Of a stretch of 57,248 nt of DNA, positions 46,361 to 55,637 are shown in pieces. The stretch is from NCBI GenBank assembly GCA_002257045.1, contig NCHD01000023.1:1-57248 (forward strand), given 5' to 3'. Each line of letters begins with the position of its first letter. The first letter of the stretch is position 1. Source of the DNA: Hydrogenophilales bacterium 16-61-112. GTDB lineage: Bacteria > Pseudomonadota > Gammaproteobacteria > Burkholderiales > Thiobacillaceae. Position numbers and translations under genes: made by a program. The notes beneath the pieces were generated by a model. That model worked only from the letters and a program-made list of their open reading frames with translations, had not been told where the DNA came from and did no database searches.

Positions 46361-47155
46361 ATGAATTTCCTTGCGGCCTCCATCGAATCGCTCGGCGCCA
46401 AAATCGTCAGGGTGCTGACCGTTGGCTATGGGTTGCTCGCCTTTCTGACCGAGGCCCTGTCAGCCCTGCTCGACCGCAATACCTGGAACCGCGCCACCTT
46501 CAACGTGGTAGTCAAACAGGTTTATTTCACCGCGGTGCAGATTCTGCCGGTCTTTCTCACCTATGTGCTGGTGATCTCCTGGCTCATGATCACGATCATT
46601 CTCACCACGGCCCGCGACTTCGGGCTGGGCCAGTTCGCCAGCGAAATGACCATCCGGGTGCTGGTACTCGAGTTGCTGCCTTTCCTCACCGCACTGTACA
46701 TCGCCTTGCGCTCGGGCAGTGCGATCAACACCGAAATCGCGCTGATGCGGGTCAACAACGAACTGGACGCTCTGGCGCATTGCAAAGTTCCGCCGATGCC
46801 GTTCGAGTTTCTGCCACGCCTGATCAGCGGCGTGATTTCAGTGGTCGCGCTGGCCAGTCTGGCTTGTCTGATCGCAGTAATGCTGGGCTATCTGGCAATT
46901 TATGGCCTGAACACCTCCGGATTCGAGTACTACACCCGCACCATCTCGAAAATCCTGGATTTCAAAATCATGGCCGGACTGTTTTTCAAATGCGCGCTGT
47001 TCGGGCTGGCAGTCACGCTGATTCCCATCACGGCCGGCCTGGAAACCCCCAAAAAGCTGTTCATGGTGCCAGTCTCAGTGTTGCGCGGCATGATGAAGGT
47101 GTTTTTCGCCATCATGGTGATCGAGGTGGTGTCATTAGCGCTCAAATACATCTGA
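46361..47155 (+). CDS. MlaE-type ABC lipid transporter permease
   Basis: 264-residue inner-membrane permease of the MlaE/YrbE family. Six or so hydrophobic helices; conserved LELLPFLTALYIALRSGSAINTEIALMRVNNELDALA matches the EQG-type coupling region of MlaE, and the C-terminal VSVLRGMMKVFFAIM segment agrees. It should form a dimer that moves phospholipid with the MlaD ring encoded two genes on. Its end overlaps the start of the ATPase-like gene. Confidence 0.88.
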   Translation: MNFLAASIESLGAKIVRVLTVGYGLLAFLTEALSALLDRNTWNRATFNVVVKQVYFTAVQILPVFLTYVLVISWLMITIILTTARDFGLGQFASEMTIRVLVLELLPFLTALYIALRSGSAINTEIALMRVNNELDALAHCKVPPMPFEFLPRLISGVISVVALASLACLIAVMLGYLAIYGLNTSGFEYYTRTISKILDFKIMAGLFFKCALFGLAVTLIPITAGLETPKKLFMVPVSVLRGMMKVFFAIMVIEVVSLALKYI

Positions 47156-47589
47156 CGTCGTTTACCGACCGCGCTGCGCTGATGGCAGCCGTTGCCGAAC
47201 TGGACGACGCAGTAGCACGGGTCGCGCTCGAGTTGCCGCTGCGCGCAAATTTGTCCGCGCTCGACAACATTGCGCTCATCCCGCTGTACCAGCGTCATTA
47301 CGACGCAACTGAAGCCGGCAGGCAGGCACACGCTTTGCTGGCACTGCTGGGGCATGCCGAGATCGCCCCGCTGCGCGACCCGGACATGACCCCCGCGCAG
47401 CGTTTCGTTACCCAACTGGCGCGCGCACTTATGCTCAAGCGCCCGCGACTGGTCATCGACCGCCCCGGCGCCATCCTCTACGATGTGCCCTATCCGCATT
47501 TCATCCGCCAACTGGCCAGCCAGGGCGACCTGACCGGTACGTGGGAAATTTTCGACTTCAGCTGGAATCAGACGCTTTATTCAGAATGA
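47134..47589 (+). CDS. degenerate ABC ATPase-like subunit lacking Walker A
   Basis: About 150 residues homologous by eye only to the second half of MlaF-type ABC ATPases: NLSALDNIALIPLYQ (after the Q-loop), MTPAQRFVTQLARALML (in place of the LSGGQ signature) and RLVIDRP (Walker B-like). There is no Walker A in this frame or in any frame of the preceding overlap with MlaE, and the Q-loop glutamine appears replaced. The start is uncertain: no ATG occurs before 47182; ATT at 47134 has a GAGGT site upstream and is used here, CTG at 47152 is an alternative. Stop overlaps mlaD (ATGA). Probably a structural partner rather than an ATPase. Confidence 0.6.
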   Translation: MSAQIHLTSFTDRAALMAAVAELDDAVARVALELPLRANLSALDNIALIPLYQRHYDATEAGRQAHALLALLGHAEIAPLRDPDMTPAQRFVTQLARALMLKRPRLVIDRPGAILYDVPYPHFIRQLASQGDLTGTWEIFDFSWNQTLYSE

Positions 47590-48512
47590 ACACATTTCAT
47601 TTCAAGGTGGGGTTGTTTACCTTGGCCACCTTCCTGCTCGGCACCGCTTTTCTGGCCTATCTGCTCTACGCGCGCGGCTATTTTGAAAACACCTACCGGC
47701 TGCAACTCGCCGCAGCCACGGCCGATGGTGTCGTGCCCGGCGTGCCGCTGGTTTTTTCGGGCATCGAAATCGGCCACGTCACATCACTAGGCCTGAACGA
47801 AAACGGTGGCATCGTGATCCAGGTCGAGCTACCGGAACGTCATGCCAAATGGCTCAAGCAGGACAGCATCTACACGCTGGACAAGCCCTTGATCGGCAGC
47901 GTCAAAATCAGCGTCGACTCGGGCGATCTCGTTGGCGCCGCCTTGCCGGAAAACTCCACCATGCTGCTGCTCACACCAGACATCAACAAGGAAATCCCGG
48001 TGCTGATCGCACAGGTCAAGGCGATTCTCGCCAATGTCGAGCACCTCACCCGCAAGGAAAGCGACGTCAACGCCACGCTGGCGAACCTCAAGACCGTGAC
48101 CGGGCGCATGACTGGCGAATACGGCATGCTCGAAGGCGTGCTCGGCAGCCCGCAAAACGCCCGCGCCGTGACCGAATCGCTCGACAAGACCCGTGCGCTG
48201 ATGACCAAACTCGACACGCTGACAGCCAAGACCGATCAGTGGCTGTTCGCCCGGGACGGCTTGGCCGACAGCACCCGTGAATCGCTGGCGCAAGTCCGGC
48301 TCATGCTCGACGATGCGCAGTCCAGCCTGAAAAAAGCCGATGCGCTGATGACGAACGCAGTGGCCATTTCGGCCGACGTCAAGGCCGGTACGCAGGACAT
48401 CGCCGCCCTGCGTGCCGAGATCGACGACGCCGTGCGCAAAGCCAATGCCCTGGTCAACGAAATCAACAAGCTGTGGCCGTTCGCGCGCGATCCCGAGGTC
48501 AAACTGCCATGA
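47586..48512 (+). CDS. MlaD-family MCE protein
   Basis: 308-residue protein: one N-terminal membrane helix (VGLFTLATFLLGTAFLAYLLY) and a single MCE domain (VPLVFSGIEIGHVTSLGL, GSVKISVDS), then a long predicted coiled-coil C-terminus (about 150-300). Anchored in the inner membrane, it forms a hexameric ring delivering lipid to or from the MlaE permease. Longer than E. coli MlaD (183), more like PqiB/LetB-type tails. ATG overlaps the previous stop and the stop overlaps the lipoprotein start. Confidence 0.9.
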   Translation: MNTFHFKVGLFTLATFLLGTAFLAYLLYARGYFENTYRLQLAAATADGVVPGVPLVFSGIEIGHVTSLGLNENGGIVIQVELPERHAKWLKQDSIYTLDKPLIGSVKISVDSGDLVGAALPENSTMLLLTPDINKEIPVLIAQVKAILANVEHLTRKESDVNATLANLKTVTGRMTGEYGMLEGVLGSPQNARAVTESLDKTRALMTKLDTLTAKTDQWLFARDGLADSTRESLAQVRLMLDDAQSSLKKADALMTNAVAISADVKAGTQDIAALRAEIDDAVRKANALVNEINKLWPFARDPEVKLP

Positions 48513-49177
48513 AGACCCTGCTCGCCATTATCAGTCTGGCACTGCTCACCGCCTGTGGCAGCAATCGACCGGTACCCGACTGGAAGGTTGATGCGGCAGA
48601 TTTGATCGAACGCTATCAAAAACACGCGCTGCTGGGCGAAAACACCCTGGCCGAACGGTATTTTCAGCAGGCGATCGCGGCCACCGGCGGCGCTGGCCGT
48701 GTGACGGAAACAGCGCAGCTGTGGCTGGTTCACTGCGCCACCCGTCGCGCCATGCTGATCGACGACCGTTGTAGCAACTATGTCGAATTGGCCCGGCTCG
48801 AGCCCCATGCGGAAAATGCCGCCTATTTCCAGTTTCTGACCCTGCGCTGGGAGTCGGTCGATATTGCCCTGTTGCCGAAGCAGCACCAGCACCTGGTCGG
48901 CGCCCCGGCAGCCGCGCGGCCGGGTCTGCTCGCCACGATCGACGACCCCCTGGCACGCCTGCTTGACGCCAGTTTGCTCGTCATGCGCAAGGAGGCAGAC
49001 AGCCAGACGCTCGACCTGGCGACCGCCGCCGCGTCGGACCAGGGCTGGCGCCAGCCGCTGCTGACGTATCTCAAACTCCAGCAGCAGCAGGCCGCCACGC
49101 GCGGCGACGCAGCCGATCTCGCACGGCTTGCCCAGCGCATCAAACTGGTCGAACAAAGCCTTGAAGCGCGGCCATAA
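48509..49177 (+). CDS. lipoprotein of the Mla-like operon
   Basis: 222 residues with a lipobox signal (LLAIISLALLTAC, Cys at 16) and a helical, TPR-like body rich in Ala, Leu and Gln. It does not look like PqiC. Coupled to mlaD by a 4-base overlap, so it probably works with the transporter at the inner face of the outer membrane or at the inner membrane. I do not recognise a named family. Confidence 0.8.
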   Translation: MKTLLAIISLALLTACGSNRPVPDWKVDAADLIERYQKHALLGENTLAERYFQQAIAATGGAGRVTETAQLWLVHCATRRAMLIDDRCSNYVELARLEPHAENAAYFQFLTLRWESVDIALLPKQHQHLVGAPAAARPGLLATIDDPLARLLDASLLVMRKEADSQTLDLATAAASDQGWRQPLLTYLKLQQQQAATRGDAADLARLAQRIKLVEQSLEARP

Positions 49178-49241
49178 AACCCGGCAATCCACTGCATCGG
49201 TAAAAGCGCGCGGCCTGGTTGTTGAAAAATTGACGATTGCA

Positions 49242-49270
49242 TTGACAAGCCAACAGCGCACCGTTACCTT
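49242..49270 (+). promoter_or_regulatory. candidate sigma-70 promoter for the exported SCP2-like gene
   Basis: TTGACA (49242-49247) and, 17 bases later, TACCTT (49265-49270). The -35 is perfect, the -10 is weak (3/6). Leader to the ATG at 49340 is about 63 bases. Confidence 0.4.
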
Positions 49271-49339
49271 GCTGGGTCGAAGCGCCTAGCGTCTTCGTAT
49301 CTACCAAGCTGTACCCAATAACTTAAATGGAGGAGTCCC

Positions 49340-49729
49340 ATGAAATACGCATCGATCGCTCTGGCCACCCTGGCCGTTTTCTCAACTGCAGCTCACGCCG
49401 CTCCTGCCCTGATGAATGCTACCGACTGCGGTGAAGCCACCCAGACCGAGCTGAAAATCGTGCCAAAAGATGGCAAGGCCATGTGTGCATACGGTGGCGC
49501 GGTTCAAACCACCAAAATGGAATACGCATACGACTACACGATGCACGCCACCACCGAAAAGTGGACCGAAATGGGTGCGGGTGAATATGGTCCGATGAAA
49601 GCCATGATGTTCGGCCGCCTCAAGTTTGTCGGCCCCAAAGTCGAAGCGATGACCGTGATGGGTCCGTTTGAGACCTTCCTGAAATTGCCGGGCAAAGTTG
49701 CATTCGACAAGGCCTGTCCTGCTAAGTAA
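49340..49729 (+). CDS. small exported protein, possible SCP2-like lipid-binding domain
   Basis: 129 residues with a signal peptide (MKYASIALATLAVFSTAAHA), two Cys pairs at most, and a C-terminal stretch (MFGRLKFVGPKVEAMTVMGPFETFLKLPGKV) that resembles SCP2 sterol-carrier proteins by pattern, which I cannot confirm. Strong GGAGGAG ribosome site, own candidate promoter and a strong terminator, so likely well expressed on its own. Its place next to a lipid-transport operon suggests a periplasmic lipid-binding role. Function otherwise unknown. Confidence 0.65.
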   Translation: MKYASIALATLAVFSTAAHAAPALMNATDCGEATQTELKIVPKDGKAMCAYGGAVQTTKMEYAYDYTMHATTEKWTEMGAGEYGPMKAMMFGRLKFVGPKVEAMTVMGPFETFLKLPGKVAFDKACPAK

Positions 49730-49742
49730 GCGTTCATCGCCA

Positions 49743-49772
49743 AAAAAAAGCCGGGGGTTCCCCGGCTTTTTT
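49743..49772 (+). terminator. bidirectional intrinsic terminator
   Basis: GCCGGGG/CCCCGGC stem (about 12 bp including flanking A/T pairs, three-base loop) between an A run (49742-49749) and a T run (to 49772). Serves the SCP2-like gene and, on the minus strand, the convergent FKBP gene. Confidence 0.85.
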
Positions 49773-49796
49773 ACGTCCATGCAATATGGAAGACGA

Positions 49797-50282
49797 TCAA
49801 TGTACGGTTCCGGTTTTTACGTCGAGAGGCCGTCCATTCTGGATTTCCTCTGGCGTGGCATCGCGAATGTCGATGACGTTCACCAGACAGGTCACCGTTT
49901 GCCCGGCCAGTGAAGGGTTGCCATCCAGGGTGAGCTGGCCATTCTCGATTGCGGTGACATAAAAAACCTTAGTCTCACCCGACTCGTTCTCGAACATGAC
50001 TTCTGCCCCCACCCGGCGAAATTCCGGCGGCACGTTTTCGATGTCATCCACAAACATCAGGCTCTCGTCACGCTCGCCATAACCCTCTGCGGGCAACAAC
50101 TTGATTTCGATCCGTTCACCGATCGTGCGCCCTGCCACGGCCGACTCGATGGCAGGCAAAATACCGCTGTTGGCGCCCTGCACATAGCCAACCGGAACAT
50201 CATGCTGCTCAACGACCATGCCGCGCTGATCCAGTATGGAATACGTTATATATACAAGTTTATGACGTGCTACGGTAACCAT
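49797..50282 (-). CDS. FKBP-type peptidyl-prolyl isomerase, SlyD-like
   Basis: 161-residue FKBP of the SlyD/SlpA type with the inserted chaperone (IF) domain: VTVARHKLVYITYSI, PVGYVQGANSGILPAIESAV, LPAEGYGERDESLMF. It lacks the His-rich metal tail of E. coli SlyD. Likely a cytosolic folding helper. ATG at 50282 is divergent from pgi across 108 bases. Confidence 0.9.
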   Translation of the reverse strand: MVTVARHKLVYITYSILDQRGMVVEQHDVPVGYVQGANSGILPAIESAVAGRTIGERIEIKLLPAEGYGERDESLMFVDDIENVPPEFRRVGAEVMFENESGETKVFYVTAIENGQLTLDGNPSLAGQTVTCLVNVIDIRDATPEEIQNGRPLDVKTGTVH

Positions 50283-50390
50283 GCTGTCTCATCCTGAATC
50301 GTCTGAAAGGGGGGCTGCGCATGCCCGGATGAGGCATCCGCGCCGCTAGCTTATGATACCTTTGATGTTCGCCCTGCACACTGCCTGAAG

Positions 50391-52043
50391 ATGACTCCGC
50401 TCAAACAACTCCCTTCCTGGAAAATACTCGAACAGCACTTCAAGTCGATGCGCGCGTTCGACATGCGCACAGCATTCCGCGAAGACGCTCATCGCTTCGA
50501 CCACCTGTCGCTGCGCTGTGGCAACCTGCTGCTCGATTACTCGAAAAACCGCATCACCGTCGACACGATGAGTCACCTGATGCAGCTGGCGCGCGAATCC
50601 GATCTGGAAGGCATGCGCAATGCCATGTACAGCGGCGAGCGCATCAATTTCACGGAACGCCGCGCGGTGCTGCACATGGCACTGCGCGCGCCGACTCGCC
50701 CCCGCCTGATGGTGGAAGGCGTCGATGTCGAGCATGAGGTCTCATTGGTGCTCAAGCGGATGCAGCACTTTGTCGAATCCATCCACAATGGCAGCTGGCG
50801 GGGGCATACCGGCAAGCCGATCCGCGACGTGGTCAACATCGGTATCGGCGGCTCGGATCTCGGCCCGGCGATGGTGTGCGCCGCACTCGACCATTACGCA
50901 CTGGAAAGCGTGCAGGTGCATTTCGTATCCAACCTGGATCCCGCCCATCTGGCGTCCACCCTCAAGCATATCGACCCTGAAACCACGCTGTTCATCGTCG
51001 CCTCAAAAACCTTCACCACGCTGGAAACACTGGCCAACGCCAATTCGGCCAAAGCCTGGCTGCTGGCCGCGTTGCGCGCGCCCGCAGCAGTTGCCCGCCA
51101 CTTTGTAGCCTTGTCGACCAACATGGAAGCCGTCGAAGCCTTTGGCATCGACCCGGAAAACATGTTCATTTTCTGGGACTGGGTGGGCGGACGCTACTCG
51201 CTGTGGTCGGCGATTGGTCTGTCGATTGCGCTGCAGATCGGCTGGGGCAATTTCCAAGCGCTGCTGGCAGGTGCGCATGCCATGGACGTCCACTTCAAGG
51301 AGGCGCCACTGGAAGCCAACATGCCGGTCATCCTCGGCATGCTGGGCATCTGGTACGGCAATTTCTGGGAAACGGATACCCACGGCATTTTTCCCTACGA
51401 CCAACGACTGCGCCTGCTGGTGCCATTCCTGCAGCAACTGGACATGGAATCGAATGGCAAGAACGTCAACCGTGCCAATCGCCTGGTCAACTACAACACC
51501 GGCCCCATCGTCTGGGGTGCACCCGGCACCAATGGCCAGCACGCATTTTTCGAACTGATCCACCAGGGTACCCGACTGATCCCCACCGATTTTCTGATGG
51601 CAGCCGTGAATCACACGCCGCTGGCTGACCAGCACGAGTGGCTGCTGGCCAACTGCATGGCGCAATCCGAGGCGCTGCTCAAGGGAAAATCCCGCGCGGT
51701 GATTGAAGCCGAACTGATTGCCCAGGGCATGAGCCGCGAAGCCGCCAAGGCGCTGGCGCCGCACAAGGTCTTCCCCGGCAATCGCCCGAGCAACACCCTG
51801 CTCTACCAGAAGCTCGATCCCCATACCCTGGGCATGCTGCTTGCGCTGTATGAACACAAGATATTCGTGCAGGGTATCGTCTGGCAGATCAACAGCTTCG
51901 ACCAATGGGGGGTCGAGCTCGGCAAGCAGCTCGCACCGCCGATTCGCGCCGCGCTGAGTTCGGTGCGCGCTGTCGGCGAACACGACGGCTCGACCCAGGG
52001 CCTGATCGCCGACATTCGACGCCGGCGCGGGCTCAGTACCTGA
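50391..52043 (+). CDS. pgi: glucose-6-phosphate isomerase
   Basis: 550-residue glycolysis/gluconeogenesis enzyme. VVNIGIGGSDLGPAMV, FVSNLDPAHLASTL, the DWVGGRYSLWSAIGL segment, the catalytic Glu in NFWETDTHG region, FFELIHQGTRLIPTDF and the C-terminal QWGVELGK. Length and motifs are standard. Ends 11 bases inside the convergent DUF4139 gene. Confidence 0.97.
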   Translation: MTPLKQLPSWKILEQHFKSMRAFDMRTAFREDAHRFDHLSLRCGNLLLDYSKNRITVDTMSHLMQLARESDLEGMRNAMYSGERINFTERRAVLHMALRAPTRPRLMVEGVDVEHEVSLVLKRMQHFVESIHNGSWRGHTGKPIRDVVNIGIGGSDLGPAMVCAALDHYALESVQVHFVSNLDPAHLASTLKHIDPETTLFIVASKTFTTLETLANANSAKAWLLAALRAPAAVARHFVALSTNMEAVEAFGIDPENMFIFWDWVGGRYSLWSAIGLSIALQIGWGNFQALLAGAHAMDVHFKEAPLEANMPVILGMLGIWYGNFWETDTHGIFPYDQRLRLLVPFLQQLDMESNGKNVNRANRLVNYNTGPIVWGAPGTNGQHAFFELIHQGTRLIPTDFLMAAVNHTPLADQHEWLLANCMAQSEALLKGKSRAVIEAELIAQGMSREAAKALAPHKVFPGNRPSNTLLYQKLDPHTLGMLLALYEHKIFVQGIVWQINSFDQWGVELGKQLAPPIRAALSSVRAVGEHDGSTQGLIADIRRRRGLST

Positions 52044-53475
52044 CGCGCACCCGATAGGTCAGCGTCGTCTGCCCTTCGGCCGGCACCGCCACTTTCCACT
52101 CGGCGGTGCCGGATGCCGCCTTGGTGTGCGGCTGCGATTCACCCAGCATCGTCCAGTCGCCCGGCATCGGCTCGCGCACGGTGACAGTCACCGCTTCCGG
52201 CTTGGCATTTTTCAGCACGATTTCATAAGCCGATTCGAAAACGTCGTTGTAGCGGCTGCTGCCCGCCAGCTTCTGAAAAGCGGTCTGCTTCTTGTCCGCC
52301 GTCACATCAAACGCATCGCCCAACTTCAGCCGAACGGTTTCGTTCTTCGGCGTGTGATCGATGCGATCCTCGCCGACGAATAGCGCATTGCCCTGACTGT
52401 CTTTCTTGTAGACACGAATGACGCCCTTGGGCAGCGGGATGCCCAGCCCTTCGCCCTTGTTCTGAAAATCAACGAACACACTCACTTTCAGCTTCTGGCC
52501 GATTTCACCGTGCTGCCCCGAGTAGTAATAGTCTGCTCCCTGCAGCAGAAACATCTTGTGCACCGGCACCCGTGCCGCTGACATCAGGGCGACTTGCTTG
52601 GTCTGATTTTCTGCCACGGCCGTCGGCCGCTGCAGGGTATACAGGTGGTATTCGAACAGCGACTCCTGCTGCATTTCGGCCGCATCGGCCACCTTGGCCG
52701 CCGTCGTCATCATCGCGCGCGGCGCGGGCTGTTCTTCGCGCACCCGGTTGAGATCGCCCGCCACCAATTGCAGCTTGGCGTTGGGGTATGCCGCGCCACT
52801 CTGGTTGTTCAGCGTCACCCAGCCATTCAAGTCCAACTGGTTCTCGCTGGCGTTGAGTTCGGCCACGTAATCGGCGCGCCATGACAGGCCACCGGTCAGG
52901 TAGGACAATTCCAGGTTCTGTATTCCCGCAACAGGATTAACCAGAGAAATCACCAGCGTCGGCTTATCGCGCAGCGTGTCGGGTACGCTCGGAAAAATCA
53001 GTCGTCCGGGCACCCCGGTTTCAATTCGGTCGGCAAATCTGAGCACCACGCCATTCTGGGTCGACAACACTGTGGCGGTTTCCCGGGTTTCCACGCCCGT
53101 GGCAGGGTTCACCCTGACAACGTCCAGTTCGCGCCCGACATACTTTTCCAGCAGTTTCTGCGGGGTCAGCAGGTCGAAATCGAAGTTCTGCTCCTGTAAA
53201 CGGAATCCGGCTGGGTTCGACATGTTGCGCAGCTGCGCGGTTTCCGGACGCATCTGCGCCGACACTTCACGCCATGCCAGCTGATTCTGCTCGCGGTCCA
53301 GCCTGACCCGCCGCGCATCCTTTACCAGCGCCAGATTGTCGCTGTAGATGGTCACCGCCACCGCATACTGATCGGACTGCGTGCTCACCAGTTCTTCACG
53401 CGGCGCCGCCCAGCTGGCGTACGAGGCTGTCATCAAACCCATTGCCAGCACGCTCACACAGTATTTCTTCGACAT
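52033..53475 (-). CDS. DUF4139 domain exported protein
   Basis: 480 residues with a signal peptide (VSVLAMGLMTASYASWA) and the DUF4139 fold: VTIYSDNLALVKD near the N-terminus, SYLTGGLSWRADYVAEL, and KSVEVRNSxAxxVTVREPMPGDW-like VTVREPMPGDW near 435. The family is secreted or envelope-associated and of unknown function. The ATG at 53475 (GGAGAA site) is preferred to one four codons upstream. Divergent from the HDOD gene. Confidence 0.88.
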   Translation of the reverse strand: MSKKYCVSVLAMGLMTASYASWAAPREELVSTQSDQYAVAVTIYSDNLALVKDARRVRLDREQNQLAWREVSAQMRPETAQLRNMSNPAGFRLQEQNFDFDLLTPQKLLEKYVGRELDVVRVNPATGVETRETATVLSTQNGVVLRFADRIETGVPGRLIFPSVPDTLRDKPTLVISLVNPVAGIQNLELSYLTGGLSWRADYVAELNASENQLDLNGWVTLNNQSGAAYPNAKLQLVAGDLNRVREEQPAPRAMMTTAAKVADAAEMQQESLFEYHLYTLQRPTAVAENQTKQVALMSAARVPVHKMFLLQGADYYYSGQHGEIGQKLKVSVFVDFQNKGEGLGIPLPKGVIRVYKKDSQGNALFVGEDRIDHTPKNETVRLKLGDAFDVTADKKQTAFQKLAGSSRYNDVFESAYEIVLKNAKPEAVTVTVREPMPGDWTMLGESQPHTKAASGTAEWKVAVPAEGQTTLTYRVRVRY

Positions 53476-53571
53476 GTAATTCTCCATAACGCCCGGTGGC
53501 AATCGGGGTATCTTGACCCATGCGCGCCGAAAAGGGTTCACCGCGCTAAAATGTAGCCAACCCTCACCCGC

Positions 53572-54784
53572 ATGCCCGACATGACAATCGACGACTCCCT
53601 TCCGCCCCGCATCGTCGGTGGTGGAATCAATACCCGCGAATCCGAACAGCCTGTGGTCGTCACGCAAATGCTGGGCATTGACGACAGCGAACCGGTTCGT
53701 GAGGAAGCGCTGCGCGCGCGCTTCCTTTCGTTCGACCCACTGTTCGACTCAGCCTCCAATCTGGTCGCGCATCAACTGGTTCTGCGTGGCCGCCACACAT
53801 CGGCAGACGCCCCGCCCGAGCTGCAGCAAATGGACGAGGACATGCTGCTGACGGGGCTGTATTCACTCATCCAGAGCAATCTGGCGGGCACGCTACCCTT
53901 GCTGGTACAAATCAGCGAGAGCGTACTGTTCAGCGATATTCCCAAACAACTCAACCACCGCCAGCTGGTCTGGCGTATCAACATCGAGAACGAACAGCAT
54001 CTGGCACGCGCCCTGGCATTGCAGGATGCCGGCCTGACATTCTGCCCCGCGCTCAACCGCGCGCATCCCGTCGTAAAGGAAAGTGCATCCGCCTGGCGCT
54101 ACCTGGCCTGCAATGCCAACGACAATCCGCCCGGCGTTGCCGCACGTCCGGTCGTGGAAGGGGTGCGCCACGCCCACACCCAGGCCCACTGGCCCGAACA
54201 CGCCTGGTTCAAGGGCAGTTTTTTCAGTGGCGACACCCAGCCTGCCGACGGTTCGCGCGAACTGGCCTTGCAGCTCGATCTATTGGGGATTGCCCTGCGC
54301 AGTTCACTCGATACGTTGATCCAGTTTGTGCAACTGAATCCCGAAATGGCGCCGCGCCTGCTTGCCATCGCCCATTCCCAGGTCGGCGGCATGAGCCGGC
54401 CTGCCGAATCGGCGGCCCATGCACTGATCATGCTGGGTCCCCAACGCGCCAGTCGCGTGGCAGCGCTGCTTGCATTGACCGGCACCCGAAAATGCAGCTG
54501 AAGCCTTTGAAATCGGGTTGCTCTCAACCGCCAATCTGGCCTTGTCTGTCCCGCTTGAAAGTCTGATCCGCAAACTGGGCCTGTCTGCCAACTGCGCGCG
54601 TGCGTTCAGCGTGCATGGCTCGGCTGAAAGCGCGATGCTGCAACTCGCATACGCCTGCGAAAACAACGATGTTGATACGCTTTCCGCCTACGCTCAGCAA
54701 CTGGACATCCCGTTACACCAGATTTCCGTGGCTTACCTGGACGCGCTGATTGCCGCCTCGGCACTCGACGCTGCCCTGCAATAA
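53572..54784 (+). pseudogene. EAL-like/HDOD signalling protein, one-base frameshift
   Basis: The first frame (to 54501) has a degenerate EAL-like half and the start of an HDOD domain (LDLLGIALRSSLDTLIQFVQLNPEMAPRLL), then breaks after ALLALTG at about 54475-54485. The other frame resumes without overlap at APENAAEAFE and continues to a normal helical C-terminus ending at 54784. One base appears missing. HDOD proteins of this type act in cyclic-di-GMP or stress signalling. Total length would be about 403 residues, normal for the family, so either a recent mutation or a sequence error. Confidence 0.78.
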
Positions 54785-54860
54785 ACCGGCGCTCAATCTG
54801 AACACTGAATCCGGCGGTCGCGTAACGTAAAATGGCGGTTTTTGCTCGCCCGCCCGCCCC

Positions 54861-55637
54861 ATGCACCCCACCCTGGTTTTCGACATTGAAACCATCCCCG
54901 ATCTCACCGGGTTTGCCGCAGTCAACGGCATCGACATCAGCACCCTTCCGCACGCCGAGCTCACCGAAATGGCCTTGCTCGCCCGCCGCCAAAAAACCGG
55001 CAGCGACTTCATGCCGCATCACCTGCACCGCGTCGTCGCCATATCCTGCGCATTACGTAGCAGCGACGCGCTGAAAGTCTGGTCGCTCGGCGAACCGGGC
55101 AGCAGCGAGGCCGACCTGATCCAGCAGTTTTACGACAGCATCGAGCACCACACGCCCCAGCTCGTTTCATGGAACGGCGGTGGCTTCGACCTGCCGGTGC
55201 TGCATTACCGCGCGCTGATTCATGGCGTCACCGCACCTCGCTACTGGGACTGGGGCGACGACGACAAGGATTTCAAGTGGAACAGCTACCTCGGCCGCTA
55301 CCACACCCGCCATCTCGACCTGATGGATGTGCTGGCGATGTACCAGCCGCGCGCCAACGCACCGCTCGACCAGATGGCCAAACTGTGCGGATTTCCCGGC
55401 AAACTGGGAATGGACGGTTCGCAGGTGCTGGGCGCATTTCAGCGGGGTGAAATCAACGCCATTCACCACTATTGCGAAACCGACGCGATGAACACCTGGC
55501 TGGTGTATCTGCGCTTCCAGAAAATGCGCGGCACGCTGTCCGAATCCGCTTACGCGGCTGAAATCGAACTCACCCGCGCAACACTCACCCAGCACAGCGC
55601 CCCGCACTGGCAGGCGTTTCTGGCGGCCTGGGCATGA
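54861..55637 (+). CDS. PolB-type 3'-5' exonuclease
   Basis: 258-residue protein resembling the predicted 3'-5' exonuclease of family B polymerases (PF10108-like): [11 protein letters not shown] carries the first catalytic Asp-Glu, [12 protein letters not shown] the second, and [15 protein letters not shown] the third. No polymerase domain is attached. Overlaps rlmD by 4 bases (ATGA). Role in DNA or RNA repair is inferred. Confidence 0.86.
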   Translation: MHPTLVFDIETIPDLTGFAAVNGIDISTLPHAELTEMALLARRQKTGSDFMPHHLHRVVAISCALRSSDALKVWSLGEPGSSEADLIQQFYDSIEHHTPQLVSWNGGGFDLPVLHYRALIHGVTAPRYWDWGDDDKDFKWNSYLGRYHTRHLDLMDVLAMYQPRANAPLDQMAKLCGFPGKLGMDGSQVLGAFQRGEINAIHHYCETDAMNTWLVYLRFQKMRGTLSESAYAAEIELTRATLTQHSAPHWQAFLAAWA

